Assembly: GCF_015223355.1 (NCBI RefSeq)
Contig: NZ_JADFFK010000011.1
Span: forward strand, 1 to 64,000
DNA length: 64,000 bases
Source: Salipiger mangrovisoli
GTDB taxonomy: Bacteria > Pseudomonadota > Alphaproteobacteria > Rhodobacterales > Rhodobacteraceae
Reading direction: 5' to 3'
Shown here: positions 1 through 8,905 of the stretch, piece after piece
How positions within the stretch are numbered: position 1 is the stretch's first letter
How the letters are laid out: each line of letters opens with the position of its first letter
Notes under the pieces: generated by a model
Seen by the model: only the letters and a program-made list of their open reading frames with translations
What the model was told of the DNA's origin: nothing
Databases searched by the model: none
Program-made: the position numbers and the translations under genes

Positions 1-102
1 GATTGCGGCTTCTGCGACTCGTCGCACCTGAGCCGCATGTTCCGCCGCCGCTTCGGCTGCACCCCGCAGGCGCTGCGGCAGGAACACGGGCCGGCGGCCT
101 GA
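1..102 (+). CDS. AraC-family transcriptional regulator, C-terminal fragment
   Basis: The window opens inside this gene; only the last 33 codons are present. The visible residues include SSHLSRMFRRRFGCTP, which matches the second helix-turn-helix of AraC/XylS DNA-binding domains (S-H-x-S-R-x-F-R-R-x-F-G-x-x-P), followed by a short tail and TGA at 100-102. The start and ligand-binding domain lie upstream of the window, so the effector is unknown. The gene converges on the MalT-like regulator at 116-2524, with only 13 bp between the stop codons. Confidence 0.75.
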   Translation, partial: DCGFCDSSHLSRMFRRRFGCTPQALRQEHGPAA

Positions 103-115
103 TCCTGCGCCTGCG

Positions 116-2524
116 CTACAGCCACCCCAGCGCGTGCGCGGACTGGATCGCCTCGCCGCGCTTCTTGGCACCAAGCTTCGCGTAGAGACGGGAGAGGTGA
201 AACTTGACCGTCGGCTCGGCGATGTTCAGCGTCTGCGCGATCCGCTTGTTGGGGTTGCCGCTCGCGATCAGCTGCAGAAGCTGGGCCTCGCGCTCGGTCA
301 GCCCCCCGGCGCGCGCCTTCGCCTTCGGGGTGGAGATCGATCCGGCGTAGATCGCCAGGGTGGCGCGGATGTCGGGCGAGGTCTCGAGATGCTGGCGGAT
401 GCGGGCTTCGCGCAGCAGCGGTGCGAGGAAGATCCGTTGCTCCGACAGCACCCCGAAGCAGCCGAGCCGAGAGGCGGATATCAGCGCGGAGTGTAGATGG
501 CTGCGCGCCGCGGCGGTGTCGCGCCGCTTGTGGGCAAGGTGGGCGCGCCAGATCTTCAGCGCGACGCTCTCTCGCAAGGTCGCCTTCGGATTGCTCTCGA
601 GCGCGGCGACCTGCCGGTCGATCTGCGGCCCCGGCGCGGGGTGCTGCACCGCGCAGCGCAGGCGCGCCGTGGCAAGGGTGATCTGGTCGCGTTCTTGCAG
701 CGCGCAGAGCCAGTCGGGCGTCATGGCCTCGGCCGGGGTCGCCTGCGTGGCGCGCAGGTTCTGCAGCGCCGTCTCGGCATCGCCGATCCGGCCCTCGTTT
801 TGATAGGCCGTTGCGGTGCGGATCTGGATTGTCTGCAACAGGTCCATCCGCTCCGCGAGGTGCAGCCAAAGTCCGTCGAGAAACCGCGGACGGATGCTCG
901 CGGGGTAATGGTCCATCACCGCCTGCGAGCTGTACTGGATGGCGAAATGGAACAGGCTCGGCCAGATCTCGGCGCGGGCGAAGGCGTCGAAATCCTGCTG
1001 CAGAAAGGCAACCAGCTTTTGCGGCTGGCCCTCCTCGTAGGCCAGCGCGGCTTCGACGAGGCGGAGCATCCGGAACTCCTGCTCGACCGGATGGGTGACC
1101 GAGTGGAGCCTCTCGCGCGCCGTTCGCGCCGCGGGACGGGCCATGCGGGCATCGCCGTTGGTCAGATGCAGGACGGTCAGATGCAGGTGGATGAAGAATT
1201 CGAGCAACGGGTGGCCGCCGATCTTGCGGAAGTAGATCAGGGCGCGGGCCGCGGCGGCCTCGGCTTCGCGGAAGTTGCGCCGCCGAATCTCGAACTCGAG
1301 CAGCGCATTGTAGAAAGCCGCCCACTTCTGGTCGTCGCCCACCGGGTAATCGGCCATGAACTCGCCGAGCCGCTGCAACATCGCGTCCGAGGGGGTCATG
1401 TCCTCGCTGATCATCATGTTCAGGCGGAAGCGCCGGGCGGCAAAGGAAAAGCGCGTGCCGCGCGACAACACTTTCAGCGGGTCGAGGTAGTCCGACCCAA
1501 GGTGCTTTGCCACCAGCTGGCGGACGCGCTGGAACTCTCCTTGTTTCATCAGCGTGCGGGTGATCGCGAAGAGCACGGTTTCATTGGTGGCGACGGTCTC
1601 CTGCGAGAAACGCAGGATGATCCGGCTGAATTCGTCGAGGTTTGACTCGTAGATCAGCTCGAGCCCGCGGGAATGGGCGAGGATCTGTGCCGCATGCGCC
1701 TCGTGGCCGTGATCCAGCAGCAGCTGCATCGCCGCGAGCGGATGGTGCGCGGCCTCGAGTGCGGTGGCGACCTCGGTGACCGCGGCGGACTTCGAGAATC
1801 CCTCGAGCCGCGCCGCCGTGGCACTGCGCAGCGCGGCGATCAGCTCGGCCTGCGTGTCGGGGGCGGCAAGCAGGAATGGCGGCAGGGCGTCGCACCAGTC
1901 GTCTTCCGGGTCCGGGGCAGGGGCCTCGAGCCAGAGCGACAGCCGTGTCGTCGGCGCGGGAGAGAGCTGGCTGAGAAAGGTCTCGCCGACATAGGCCGCG
2001 GCCAGCTCGTGATCGGCTGTGTCCGCCAGCGGCAGGAACGCGGGCCAGCCAGCGTACTGCTCGATCAGCCGCCGTATCACCGGCGCGGGAAGCCGCGTGT
2101 CGATCTCCTCGGCGCTGAAGCTGAGCGCGCGCGCGTCGATGGTCTGTGCCCCGCCGTGCAGGACCCGCCGGGCCAGCCCGGTGATCTTCTGGCTCGGGCG
2201 ATGCGCGATCACCAGATGCGCCACCGTATCCGCCACCTGCGCGGACAGGCGCGCGGTGCGCGCCGAGCTCGGCACGTCCCAGAACAGCCAGCCATCCTGC
2301 ACGTCGCTCGGGCGCGGGGCGTGCAGCGCGCAGACCGCCGCACCGACCCGCTCCGCCGCCTGTTGCATCAGGACCGACTTCCCGGCCCCGGCCGGGGCGC
2401 GCAGGAAAACCGAGCCGGTCGGATCGCTCACGATGCGATCGACGAGCCGAGGACGCAACAATCTTGCCGAAGGGAGGGGGGTCTTGGTCATTCCAAGACC
2501 TATACCATTTTTGTCAAAACCCAT
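116..2524 (-). CDS. MalT-like LuxR-family ATP-dependent transcriptional regulator
   Basis: A large regulator of about 802 residues. Near the N-terminus is a Walker A P-loop (RAPAGAGKS), followed by a long helical, TPR-like central region. The C-terminus is a LuxR/GerE helix-turn-helix (LTEREAQLLQLIASG, then TVKFHLSRLYAKLGAKKR). This architecture is that of the MalT/STAND family, in which inducer and ATP binding drive oligomerisation on DNA. The open frame runs up to 2743, but the ATG at 2522-2524 has GAGG at good spacing and removes a low-complexity extension; ATG 2489-2491 is an alternative. It is divergent from the HyuA/DUF917 transport operon beginning at 2601 and is its likely regulator (inference). 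Confidence 0.85.
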   Translation of the reverse strand: MGFDKNGIGLGMTKTPLPSARLLRPRLVDRIVSDPTGSVFLRAPAGAGKSVLMQQAAERVGAAVCALHAPRPSDVQDGWLFWDVPSSARTARLSAQVADTVAHLVIAHRPSQKITGLARRVLHGGAQTIDARALSFSAEEIDTRLPAPVIRRLIEQYAGWPAFLPLADTADHELAAAYVGETFLSQLSPAPTTRLSLWLEAPAPDPEDDWCDALPPFLLAAPDTQAELIAALRSATAARLEGFSKSAAVTEVATALEAAHHPLAAMQLLLDHGHEAHAAQILAHSRGLELIYESNLDEFSRIILRFSQETVATNETVLFAITRTLMKQGEFQRVRQLVAKHLGSDYLDPLKVLSRGTRFSFAARRFRLNMMISEDMTPSDAMLQRLGEFMADYPVGDDQKWAAFYNALLEFEIRRRNFREAEAAAARALIYFRKIGGHPLLEFFIHLHLTVLHLTNGDARMARPAARTARERLHSVTHPVEQEFRMLRLVEAALAYEEGQPQKLVAFLQQDFDAFARAEIWPSLFHFAIQYSSQAVMDHYPASIRPRFLDGLWLHLAERMDLLQTIQIRTATAYQNEGRIGDAETALQNLRATQATPAEAMTPDWLCALQERDQITLATARLRCAVQHPAPGPQIDRQVAALESNPKATLRESVALKIWRAHLAHKRRDTAAARSHLHSALISASRLGCFGVLSEQRIFLAPLLREARIRQHLETSPDIRATLAIYAGSISTPKAKARAGGLTEREAQLLQLIASGNPNKRIAQTLNIAEPTVKFHLSRLYAKLGAKKRGEAIQSAHALGWL

Positions 2525-2529
2525 ACCAT
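2480..2529. promoter_or_regulatory. Inverted repeat and paired ATACCAT motifs at the divergent regulator/operon junction
   Basis: A perfect 8-bp inverted repeat (GGTCTTGG, loop TCATT, CCAAGACC) lies at 2480-2500. ATACCAT occurs twice, at 2502-2508 and 2523-2529, 21 bp apart (about two helical turns). The repeats overlap the proposed regulator start and lie 70-120 bp before the first operon gene. They could be operator half-sites for the MalT-like protein. If the regulator starts at 2491 instead, they are largely untranslated. The binding role is inference. Confidence 0.35.
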
Positions 2530-2600
2530 CCTCAAATTGTCGGACCCCGGCCGCTGCAGAATAGTCGCCCGAAAGAGACCAAGCGGGAGCTTTCCGGCTG

Positions 2601-3629
2601 ATGCAGCAAAACCCATTCACTGCCATCCTGACGCGGCTCGGCACCTTCGTGCTGGTCATGGTCGTGTTGTCGATCATGATCTTCGTGCTGGCCAGGGTGG
2701 TTCCGGGCGACCCGGCCCGCATGGCGCTCGGCCCCACCGCCACGCCGGAACAGGTCAGCGCCCTGCGCAGCGAGATGGGGCTCGATGACTCCCTGCCGGT
2801 GCAATACGTCTCCTACATGGGGCGCGCCCTTCAGGGCGATCTCGGCATGTCGCTGCTGTCGCAGCGCCCGGTCGCCACGGACCTTGCCCAGACAGTGCCC
2901 GCGACGGTGGAACTGGTGCTGGTCGCGGTGGTCATCATGTTCGCCGTGGCCATTCCGCTCGGTGTCATGACCGCGCATTTCCGCGACCTCTGGGTCGATC
3001 ACGTCGGGCGGCTGCTGTCGCTCGTCGGGGTGACCATCCCGAGTTTCCTCTTCGCCATCTCGCTGCAGCTTCTGGCCGCGCGCTACTTCGGCGACTGGCC
3101 GATCATCGGGCGGATGGATCACGGGCTTGGCTTCGCGGGCGGGCCGACCGGGCTGATGCTGGTCGATAGCCTGCTCGCCGGGCGGATCGACGTCTTTCTC
3201 AGCGCGCTCCAGCATCTCGCGCTGCCCGCCGTCGCCCTGTCGATGGCCGGGATCGGGCAGATCACCCGGATCACCCGCTCGGCCATGCTGGAGAACCGCC
3301 GCAAGGACCACGTGCTCACCCTGCAGAGCTTCGGCGTGCCGGAACGGGTGATCATCTTCCGCTACCTGCTGAAGCTCTCGTCGATCGCGCCGCTGACCAT
3401 CATGGGGCTCGAGTTCGCCTCGCTGATCGGCAATGCCTTCGTCATCGAGATGGTCTTCTCCTGGGGCGGCTTCGCCTCCTACGGGCTCAACGCGATCCTG
3501 CAGAAGGACCTGAACGCGGTCACCGCCGTGGTGCTGGTGTCGGGCCTGTTCTTCATCGTCGCCAACCTGATCGTCGATGTCCTGATCTCGATCATCGACC
3601 CCCGCATGCGCCGCAAGGAGGCCCGCTGA
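2601..3629 (+). CDS. Peptide/nickel-type ABC transporter permease (DppB-like)
   Basis: A 342-residue inner-membrane permease of the DppB/OppB type. It begins with the typical N-terminal membrane helix (ILTRLGTFVLVMVVLSIMIF), followed by the family signature VVPGDPARMALGP. The C-terminal half has the EAA-loop region near residues 220-260, which contacts the ATPase, and ends in IIDPRMRRKEAR, as DppB proteins do. A GGGAG stretch precedes the ATG. It is the first gene of the operon divergent from the MalT-like regulator, and its stop overlaps the start of the second permease. It should form the channel with the protein at 3629-4513. Confidence 0.93.
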   Translation: MQQNPFTAILTRLGTFVLVMVVLSIMIFVLARVVPGDPARMALGPTATPEQVSALRSEMGLDDSLPVQYVSYMGRALQGDLGMSLLSQRPVATDLAQTVPATVELVLVAVVIMFAVAIPLGVMTAHFRDLWVDHVGRLLSLVGVTIPSFLFAISLQLLAARYFGDWPIIGRMDHGLGFAGGPTGLMLVDSLLAGRIDVFLSALQHLALPAVALSMAGIGQITRITRSAMLENRRKDHVLTLQSFGVPERVIIFRYLLKLSSIAPLTIMGLEFASLIGNAFVIEMVFSWGGFASYGLNAILQKDLNAVTAVVLVSGLFFIVANLIVDVLISIIDPRMRRKEAR

Positions 3630-4513
3630 TGTCCGAGGTGAAGATGGCTCTGGACGGAGACAACAAGGATCTCAGCGCAAGCTACATGATGTGGTACCGC
3701 TTCAGCCGCAATCCCGCGGCGGTGATCGGCACCCTGATCGTGCTCTCGGCGGTGATCTTCGCGATCCTCGCGCCCTACATCACCCCGAAGCCGGAAGACG
3801 TAGGCGCCGTGGTGAACTTCCGTGCGCGCCACCTGCCGCCGGACGCGGCGCATTGGTTCGGCACCGACAAGGTCGGGCGCGACATCTTCTCGCGCGCCGT
3901 CTTCGGCCTGCGCATCTCGCTGCTGCTGGTCATCGGCGTGCTCGGGATCTCGGTGCCGATCGGCACGGTGCTCGGCCTCGCCGCTGGCTATTTCGGCGGC
4001 TGGACTGAGCGGATCATCACCGGGCTGACCAACGTGATGCTGGCGATGCCGCCGCTGGTGATGGCGCTGGCCGTGTCGAACCTGCTGGAGCCGACGCTGA
4101 TGAACGCGATGATCGCGATCACCCTGCTGTGGTGGACCTGGCACGCACGGCTGATCTACGCGGTGTCGAAATCCGTGGCCTCGGAGGACTACATCGAGGC
4201 CGCCCGCATCGCCGGGGCTGGCCCGATGCACATCCTCTTCCGCGAGATCCTGCCCAACTGCGTCTCGGTGATCTCGGTCAAGACGACGCTGGACGCGGCC
4301 TTCGTGATCCTCTTCGGCGCAACCCTCAGCTTCCTCGGGTTCGGCGTGAAACCCCCGACCCCGGACCTTGGCTCGATGGTGGCCGACGGGCGGCAGTTCA
4401 TGCCCGACTTCTGGTGGGAGGTGCTGTGCCCCGGCGCGGTCATTCTCTACGTCACGCTCGGCTTCAACCTTCTGGGCGACGGTCTGCGCGACATGTTCGA
4501 TATGGAGGGCTGA
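3629..4513 (+). CDS. Peptide/nickel-type ABC transporter permease (DppC-like)
   Basis: A 294-residue second permease of the DppC/OppC type. It has an N-terminal cytoplasmic stretch and a first helix (VIGTLIVLSAVIFAILAPY). The family signature HWFGTDKVGRDIFSRAVFG follows, then five further membrane segments and an EAA-like loop around ASEDYIEAARIAGA. The ATG overlaps the preceding stop by one base, so translation is coupled to the DppB-like gene. It pairs with that gene to form the transmembrane part of the importer and is followed by the fused ATPase gene one base after its stop codon. Confidence 0.93.
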   Translation: MSEVKMALDGDNKDLSASYMMWYRFSRNPAAVIGTLIVLSAVIFAILAPYITPKPEDVGAVVNFRARHLPPDAAHWFGTDKVGRDIFSRAVFGLRISLLLVIGVLGISVPIGTVLGLAAGYFGGWTERIITGLTNVMLAMPPLVMALAVSNLLEPTLMNAMIAITLLWWTWHARLIYAVSKSVASEDYIEAARIAGAGPMHILFREILPNCVSVISVKTTLDAAFVILFGATLSFLGFGVKPPTPDLGSMVADGRQFMPDFWWEVLCPGAVILYVTLGFNLLGDGLRDMFDMEG

Positions 4514-4514
4514 G

Positions 4515-6161
4515 ATGAGCGACGCACTTCTGAAAGTCGAGGGACTCGACGTCCTGTTCACCTCCTACGGCCAGACCCGGCAGGTTCTGCGCGACATCTC
4601 GTTCACCGTCGGCGCGGGCGAGCGCGTGGCGCTGATCGGCGAGACCGGCTCGGGCAAGTCCGTCACCGCCAAGGCGATCCTCGGCACGCTGCCACGCAAT
4701 GCCACGGTCAGCGCCGGGCGGATCGAGGTGGAAGGGCGCAACGTGCTGGAACTGCCGCGCGGCGCGCGCGATGCCCTCAAGGGCTCGGCCTTCTCGCTGA
4801 TCATGCAGGACCCGCTGTCGTCCTTTAATCCGGTGTTCAAGATCGGCACCCACCTCGACGACGTGCTGCGCTTCGCCGACAGCCGCGAGGGGGTGAAATC
4901 GAGCCGTGCCCAGCGGCGCGCCCGTATCGCCGCCGTGCTGCGCCGCGTGCAGCTGGCCGATCCGGACCGGGTGATGAATGCCTACCCGTCGGAACTGTCG
5001 GGCGGCATGCGCCAGCGCGTGCTGATCGGTCTGGCCCTGCTGCACCAGCCGAAGCTGCTGATCGCCGACGAGCCGGGCACCGCGCTCGACGTGACCACGC
5101 AGGACGAAATCCTCAACCTGATCAACACGCTGGTGGCCGAAGAGGGCATGGCGCTGCTGATGATCACCCACAACCTCGGGGTGGTGCGCAAGGTCGCCGA
5201 CCGCGTGGTGGTGATGCGGCACGGCGATATCGTCGAAGCCGGTCCCTGCGAGAAGATCCTCGCGGCCCCCGAACATGACTACACAATCGGCCTGCTGGAC
5301 GCGGTGCCGCCGCTCTACGGGCCGCGGGTGCAGACCCAGAAGATCAGCGCGCAGGCGCCCATCGTCAGGGCGACCGGGCTCGGCAAGCAATTCGGCCGCC
5401 ACGGCAAGCGCTTCACCGCGGTTAAGGACGTGTCGATCGCCCTGCGCGAGGGCGAGATCTTCGGCCTTGCCGGGGAGTCGGGCTCGGGCAAGACCACGGT
5501 CGCGCGGATGATGATGGGGCTCAGCCGCCCGACCTCTGGCACGGTCACCGTCGAGGGCACGCCGAACCCCGGCCGTCCGCTGGCGCAGATCGTCTACCAG
5601 AACCCCGGCACCTCGCTGAACCCCAAGCGGACGGTGAAGCAGAGCCTGGGCCTGCCGCTGAAATACGCCGGGCTGACCGGCGCGGCGCGCGACGCCCGCA
5701 TGGCCGAGCTGATGGCGCTGGTGCGCCTGCCGGTGTCCTACCTGGCGAAGTATCCGCACGAGCTGTCGGGCGGGCAGAAGCAGCGCGTCGCCATCGCGCG
5801 CGCGCTGGCCGCCGATCCCAAGGTGCTGATCCTCGACGAGCCGACGGCGGCGCTCGACGTGTCGGTGCAGAAGACGGTGATCGAGCTGCTGCTGCACCTG
5901 CGCGAGGAGCTGGGGCTGACCTACTTCATGATCTCGCACGACCTGTCGCTGATGCGCAATTTCTGCTCGCGCCTGGCGATCATGCTGCGCGGCGAGATCG
6001 TCGAGGAAGGCGCCACGCCCGAGATCTTCGCCGACCCGAAACACCCTTATACCCGCGCGCTGATCGCGGCGATCCCGGTCGTTACCGACGACGAGGAACG
6101 CTACAAGCCCGCGGTCAGCCCGGAAGAGCGTGCAGCCTTCCTGGTCAAAACCACTGATTGA
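4515..6161 (+). CDS. Fused double ABC ATPase (DppD-DppF type)
   Basis: A 548-residue protein with two complete ATP-binding domains. The first has Walker [10 protein letters not shown], signature LSGGMRQRV and Walker B LLIADEP. The second has [24 protein letters not shown] and VLILDEP. Such DppD-DppF fusions power peptide, glutathione and opine-type importers and sit on the cytoplasmic side of the permease pair. The frame is open from 4368, but the ATG at 4515 follows the DppC-like stop immediately and begins [13 protein letters not shown], the expected N-terminus. The second domain has a shorter stretch between Walker A and the Q-loop than the first. Confidence 0.93.
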   Translation: MSDALLKVEGLDVLFTSYGQTRQVLRDISFTVGAGERVALIGETGSGKSVTAKAILGTLPRNATVSAGRIEVEGRNVLELPRGARDALKGSAFSLIMQDPLSSFNPVFKIGTHLDDVLRFADSREGVKSSRAQRRARIAAVLRRVQLADPDRVMNAYPSELSGGMRQRVLIGLALLHQPKLLIADEPGTALDVTTQDEILNLINTLVAEEGMALLMITHNLGVVRKVADRVVVMRHGDIVEAGPCEKILAAPEHDYTIGLLDAVPPLYGPRVQTQKISAQAPIVRATGLGKQFGRHGKRFTAVKDVSIALREGEIFGLAGESGSGKTTVARMMMGLSRPTSGTVTVEGTPNPGRPLAQIVYQNPGTSLNPKRTVKQSLGLPLKYAGLTGAARDARMAELMALVRLPVSYLAKYPHELSGGQKQRVAIARALAADPKVLILDEPTAALDVSVQKTVIELLLHLREELGLTYFMISHDLSLMRNFCSRLAIMLRGEIVEEGATPEIFADPKHPYTRALIAAIPVVTDDEERYKPAVSPEERAAFLVKTTD

Positions 6162-6175
6162 TGAAGGAGCCTTTG

Positions 6176-7750
6176 GTGTATCGCGTAGGAATCGACGTAG
6201 GCGGCACGAATACCGATGCCGTCGTGCTGAAGGGCAGTGAGGTGCTCGCCGGGATCAAGGCTTCGACCACCGAGGACGTGACCTCGGGCGTGTTCGAGGC
6301 GCTGGAACAGGTGATCGCCGCCTCGGGGATCGACCGCGCCCGTATCGGCGCGGTGATGATCGGCACCACCCATTTCACCAATGCGGTGATCGAGCGCCGG
6401 CACCTCGACCCGGTGGCCGCCATCCGCCTCGGCCTGCCTTCGGGAGCGGGTCTGCCGCCGATGGTCGACTGGCCCGAGGACATCCGCGAGATGGTCGGCG
6501 ACCACGGCTACCAGGTGAAGGGCGGCTACGAGTTCGACGGCCGTGTCCTGTCGCCGCTGGACGAGCCGGAGATCCGCAGGATCGCGGGCGAAATTCGTGA
6601 GAAGGGCATCCGGGCGGCCTCGGTCACCGGCGTCTTCTCCGGTGTGAACGACGCGATGGAGCTGCGCGCCCGCGAGATCCTGCTGGAAGAATGCCCCGGC
6701 CTCAGCGTCGTGCTGTCGCGCGACATCGGCCGTCACGGGCTGCTGGCGCGTGAGAGCGCGGCGATCATGAACGCCTCGCTGCTGCGGCTCGCGGACAAGA
6801 CGGTGCATGCCTTCGGCCACGCGCTGGAGCAGGCGGGCGTGAAGGCGCCCTTCTTCATCACCCAGAACGACGGCACGCTGATGGCCGCCGACACGGTCCG
6901 GGCGTTCCCGGTGCTGACCTTCGCCTCGGGTCCCACCAACTCGATGCGCGGCGCGGCCTTCCTCACCGGCCTCAAGGAAGCGATCGTGGTCGACGTGGGC
7001 GGCACCACCTCGGACGTCGGCGCGCTGTCGCACGGCTTCCCGCGGCAGGCCTCCACCTCGGTGGACATCGGCGGGGTCCGGACGAACTTCCGCATGCCCG
7101 ACGTCTTCTCGATCGGCCTCGGGGGCGGCTCGCTGGTGAAGGGCACCCCCGAGAGCGTGGTGATCGGCCCGCAGTCCGTCGGCTACCGTGTCCGCCAGGA
7201 GGCGCTGGTCTTCGGCGGTCAGACCCTGACCGCGACCGACATCGCCGTGGCCACCGGCAAGGCCGAGATCGGCGATGCCGCGCTGCTGGCCAGCCTCGAT
7301 CCCGCGCTGGTCACCGCGGCGGCAGCCCGCATGACCGAGATGTTCGAGACCTGTGTCGAGCGGGCGCGCATCTCGGCCGAGCCGGTGCCGGTGATCGCGG
7401 TCGGCGGCGGCTCGGTGCTGATGCCCGACCAGATCGGCGATCTGCAGGTGATCCGCCCCGAGAACTTCGCCGTGGCCAACGCGGTGGGCGCGGCGATCGC
7501 GCAGATCTCGGGCGAGACCGACCGGATCTTCAGCCTGACCGATGGCGTCACCCGCGACAGCGCGCTGGCCGAGGCCGAGGCGGAAGCCCGGGCCCAGGCC
7601 ATCGCCGCCGGGGCCGTCGCCGAGACCCTCGAGGTGATCGAGCGCGAGGACATGCCCCTCGCCTACCTGCCCGGTAATGCCACCCGCATCCACGTGAAGG
7701 TCGTGGGGGAAATGGGGGCCCTCGCAGAAATGGAAGTCGAAAATGCCTGA
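6176..7750 (+). CDS. Hydantoinase/oxoprolinase-family protein, HyuA-like copy 1
   Basis: About 524 residues, with an ASKHA-type N-terminal phosphate motif GIDVGGTNTD (residues 5-14), then GTTHFTNAV, FASGPTNSMRGAAFLTG and VVDVGGTTSDVG. These mark the Hydant_A_N plus Hydantoinase_A domains. Members are ATP-dependent ring-opening enzymes acting on hydantoins, 5-oxoproline or related lactams. The GTG at 6176 has AAGGAG six bases upstream and aligns with the start of copy 2 (11648), so it is preferred over the upstream TTG/ATG. No HyuB-type subunit is encoded in the operon; instead a DUF917 gene overlaps the end by 8 bp. The substrate is not identifiable from sequence. Confidence 0.88.
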   Translation: MYRVGIDVGGTNTDAVVLKGSEVLAGIKASTTEDVTSGVFEALEQVIAASGIDRARIGAVMIGTTHFTNAVIERRHLDPVAAIRLGLPSGAGLPPMVDWPEDIREMVGDHGYQVKGGYEFDGRVLSPLDEPEIRRIAGEIREKGIRAASVTGVFSGVNDAMELRAREILLEECPGLSVVLSRDIGRHGLLARESAAIMNASLLRLADKTVHAFGHALEQAGVKAPFFITQNDGTLMAADTVRAFPVLTFASGPTNSMRGAAFLTGLKEAIVVDVGGTTSDVGALSHGFPRQASTSVDIGGVRTNFRMPDVFSIGLGGGSLVKGTPESVVIGPQSVGYRVRQEALVFGGQTLTATDIAVATGKAEIGDAALLASLDPALVTAAAARMTEMFETCVERARISAEPVPVIAVGGGSVLMPDQIGDLQVIRPENFAVANAVGAAIAQISGETDRIFSLTDGVTRDSALAEAEAEARAQAIAAGAVAETLEVIEREDMPLAYLPGNATRIHVKVVGEMGALAEMEVENA

Positions 7751-8873
7751 TACCCGTGAGCTGAGCTACGATCCCGCCGACCTGTGGGAGCTGACACTCG
7801 ACGATCTCGAGGCGCTGGAAGTCGGCGCCGGGATCCTCGGCACCGGCGGCGGCGGCAACCCCTACCAGGGCAAGCTGCTGACCCGCGAAGCGATGAAGGC
7901 CGGTCACAAGATGACCATCCTCGCCACGGACAAGATCGCCGATGACGCGCTCTGCATGTCCATCGGCGGCATCGGCGCACCGGTGGTGGGCACCGAGCGG
8001 ATCCGCGAGGGCCGCGAGGGGCTGCGCTGCCTGCAGGGCATGGAAGAGCTGACCGGTCGCAAGATGGACGCCATCGTCTGCGAGGAGATCGGCGGCGCGA
8101 ACTCGATGAACCCGCTGGTCGCCGCGGCGCTCGGCGGGTTGCCGGTGCTGGATTGCGACGGCATGGGCCGGGCCTTCCCCGAGATGCAGATGACCACCTT
8201 CTCGATCTACGGACACAGCTCGACGCCGTCGGTGATGTGCGACCTGCACGGCAACCGCGTGGTGTTCCAGCACGCGGTGACCGAGGTGTTCCACGAACGC
8301 ATGGCGCGGGCCTGCGTGGTGGCGCAGGGCGGGGCGGCGATGCTGGCCACCGCGCCGATGCCGGCGAGCTTCGTGCGCCAGAATGCCATTCCCCAGAGCT
8401 ACACCAAGGCGATCCGCCTCGGCCGGGCGGTGCTGGACGCGCGCCGCAACGGTGACGATCCCGTTGCGACGGTCTGCGCGCTGGAAGGCGGGCGGCACGT
8501 GTTCACCGGCAAGATCACCGACCTGAAGCGCCACCTGCGCGGCGGCTTCGCCGTGGGCGACCTGGAACTCGGCGGCTTCGACGGCTTCCAGGGCCAGACC
8601 GCCAGCATCGCGATCCAGAACGAGTTCCTGATCTTCCGCCGCGAGGGCGAGGTCGAGGTGACCGTGCCCGATCTCATCATCGTGCTGGACGTCGACACCG
8701 GCTACCCGATCACCACCGAGATGCTGCGCTACGGCCAGCGCGTCGCGGTTCTGGCCGTGCCCTGCCACGACCTGCTGCGCTCCGCGCGCGCGCTCGACGT
8801 CGTCGGCCCCGCCGCCTTCGGCTACCCCGATATCCCCTTTGCGCCGCTTGCCCCGCTGGGGCAGGCCGCCTGA
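7743..8873 (+). CDS. DUF917 family protein, copy 1
   Basis: A 376-residue DUF917 protein with the hallmark GTGGGGNPY at residues 33-41, then EEIGGANSMNPLVAAALGG and DGMGRAFPEMQMT. To my recollection this family now includes S-methyl-thiohydantoin desulfurases from bacterial thiohistidine catabolism (Pfam PF06032), and its genes usually sit beside HyuA-like genes. A ring-processing role on a hydantoin- or thiohydantoin-like compound is therefore plausible, but the exact reaction is not shown. The start overlaps the HyuA-like gene by 8 bp. A second, divergent copy lies at 10575-11651 on the other side of the binding-protein gene. Confidence 0.88.
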   Translation: MPDTRELSYDPADLWELTLDDLEALEVGAGILGTGGGGNPYQGKLLTREAMKAGHKMTILATDKIADDALCMSIGGIGAPVVGTERIREGREGLRCLQGMEELTGRKMDAIVCEEIGGANSMNPLVAAALGGLPVLDCDGMGRAFPEMQMTTFSIYGHSSTPSVMCDLHGNRVVFQHAVTEVFHERMARACVVAQGGAAMLATAPMPASFVRQNAIPQSYTKAIRLGRAVLDARRNGDDPVATVCALEGGRHVFTGKITDLKRHLRGGFAVGDLELGGFDGFQGQTASIAIQNEFLIFRREGEVEVTVPDLIIVLDVDTGYPITTEMLRYGQRVAVLAVPCHDLLRSARALDVVGPAAFGYPDIPFAPLAPLGQAA

Positions 8874-8905
8874 GCCCAAGAAGAAAACCCAACAGGAGTA
8901 ACAAG

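Noticed and set aside
4464-6044. Long minus-strand frame opposite the fused ABC ATPase
   Set aside because: No family likeness; the opposite strand carries both Walker A/B sets.
6101-7693. Long minus-strand frame opposite HyuA copy 1
   Set aside because: Composition typical of an antisense shadow; the plus strand has the HyuA motifs and a fitting ribosome site.
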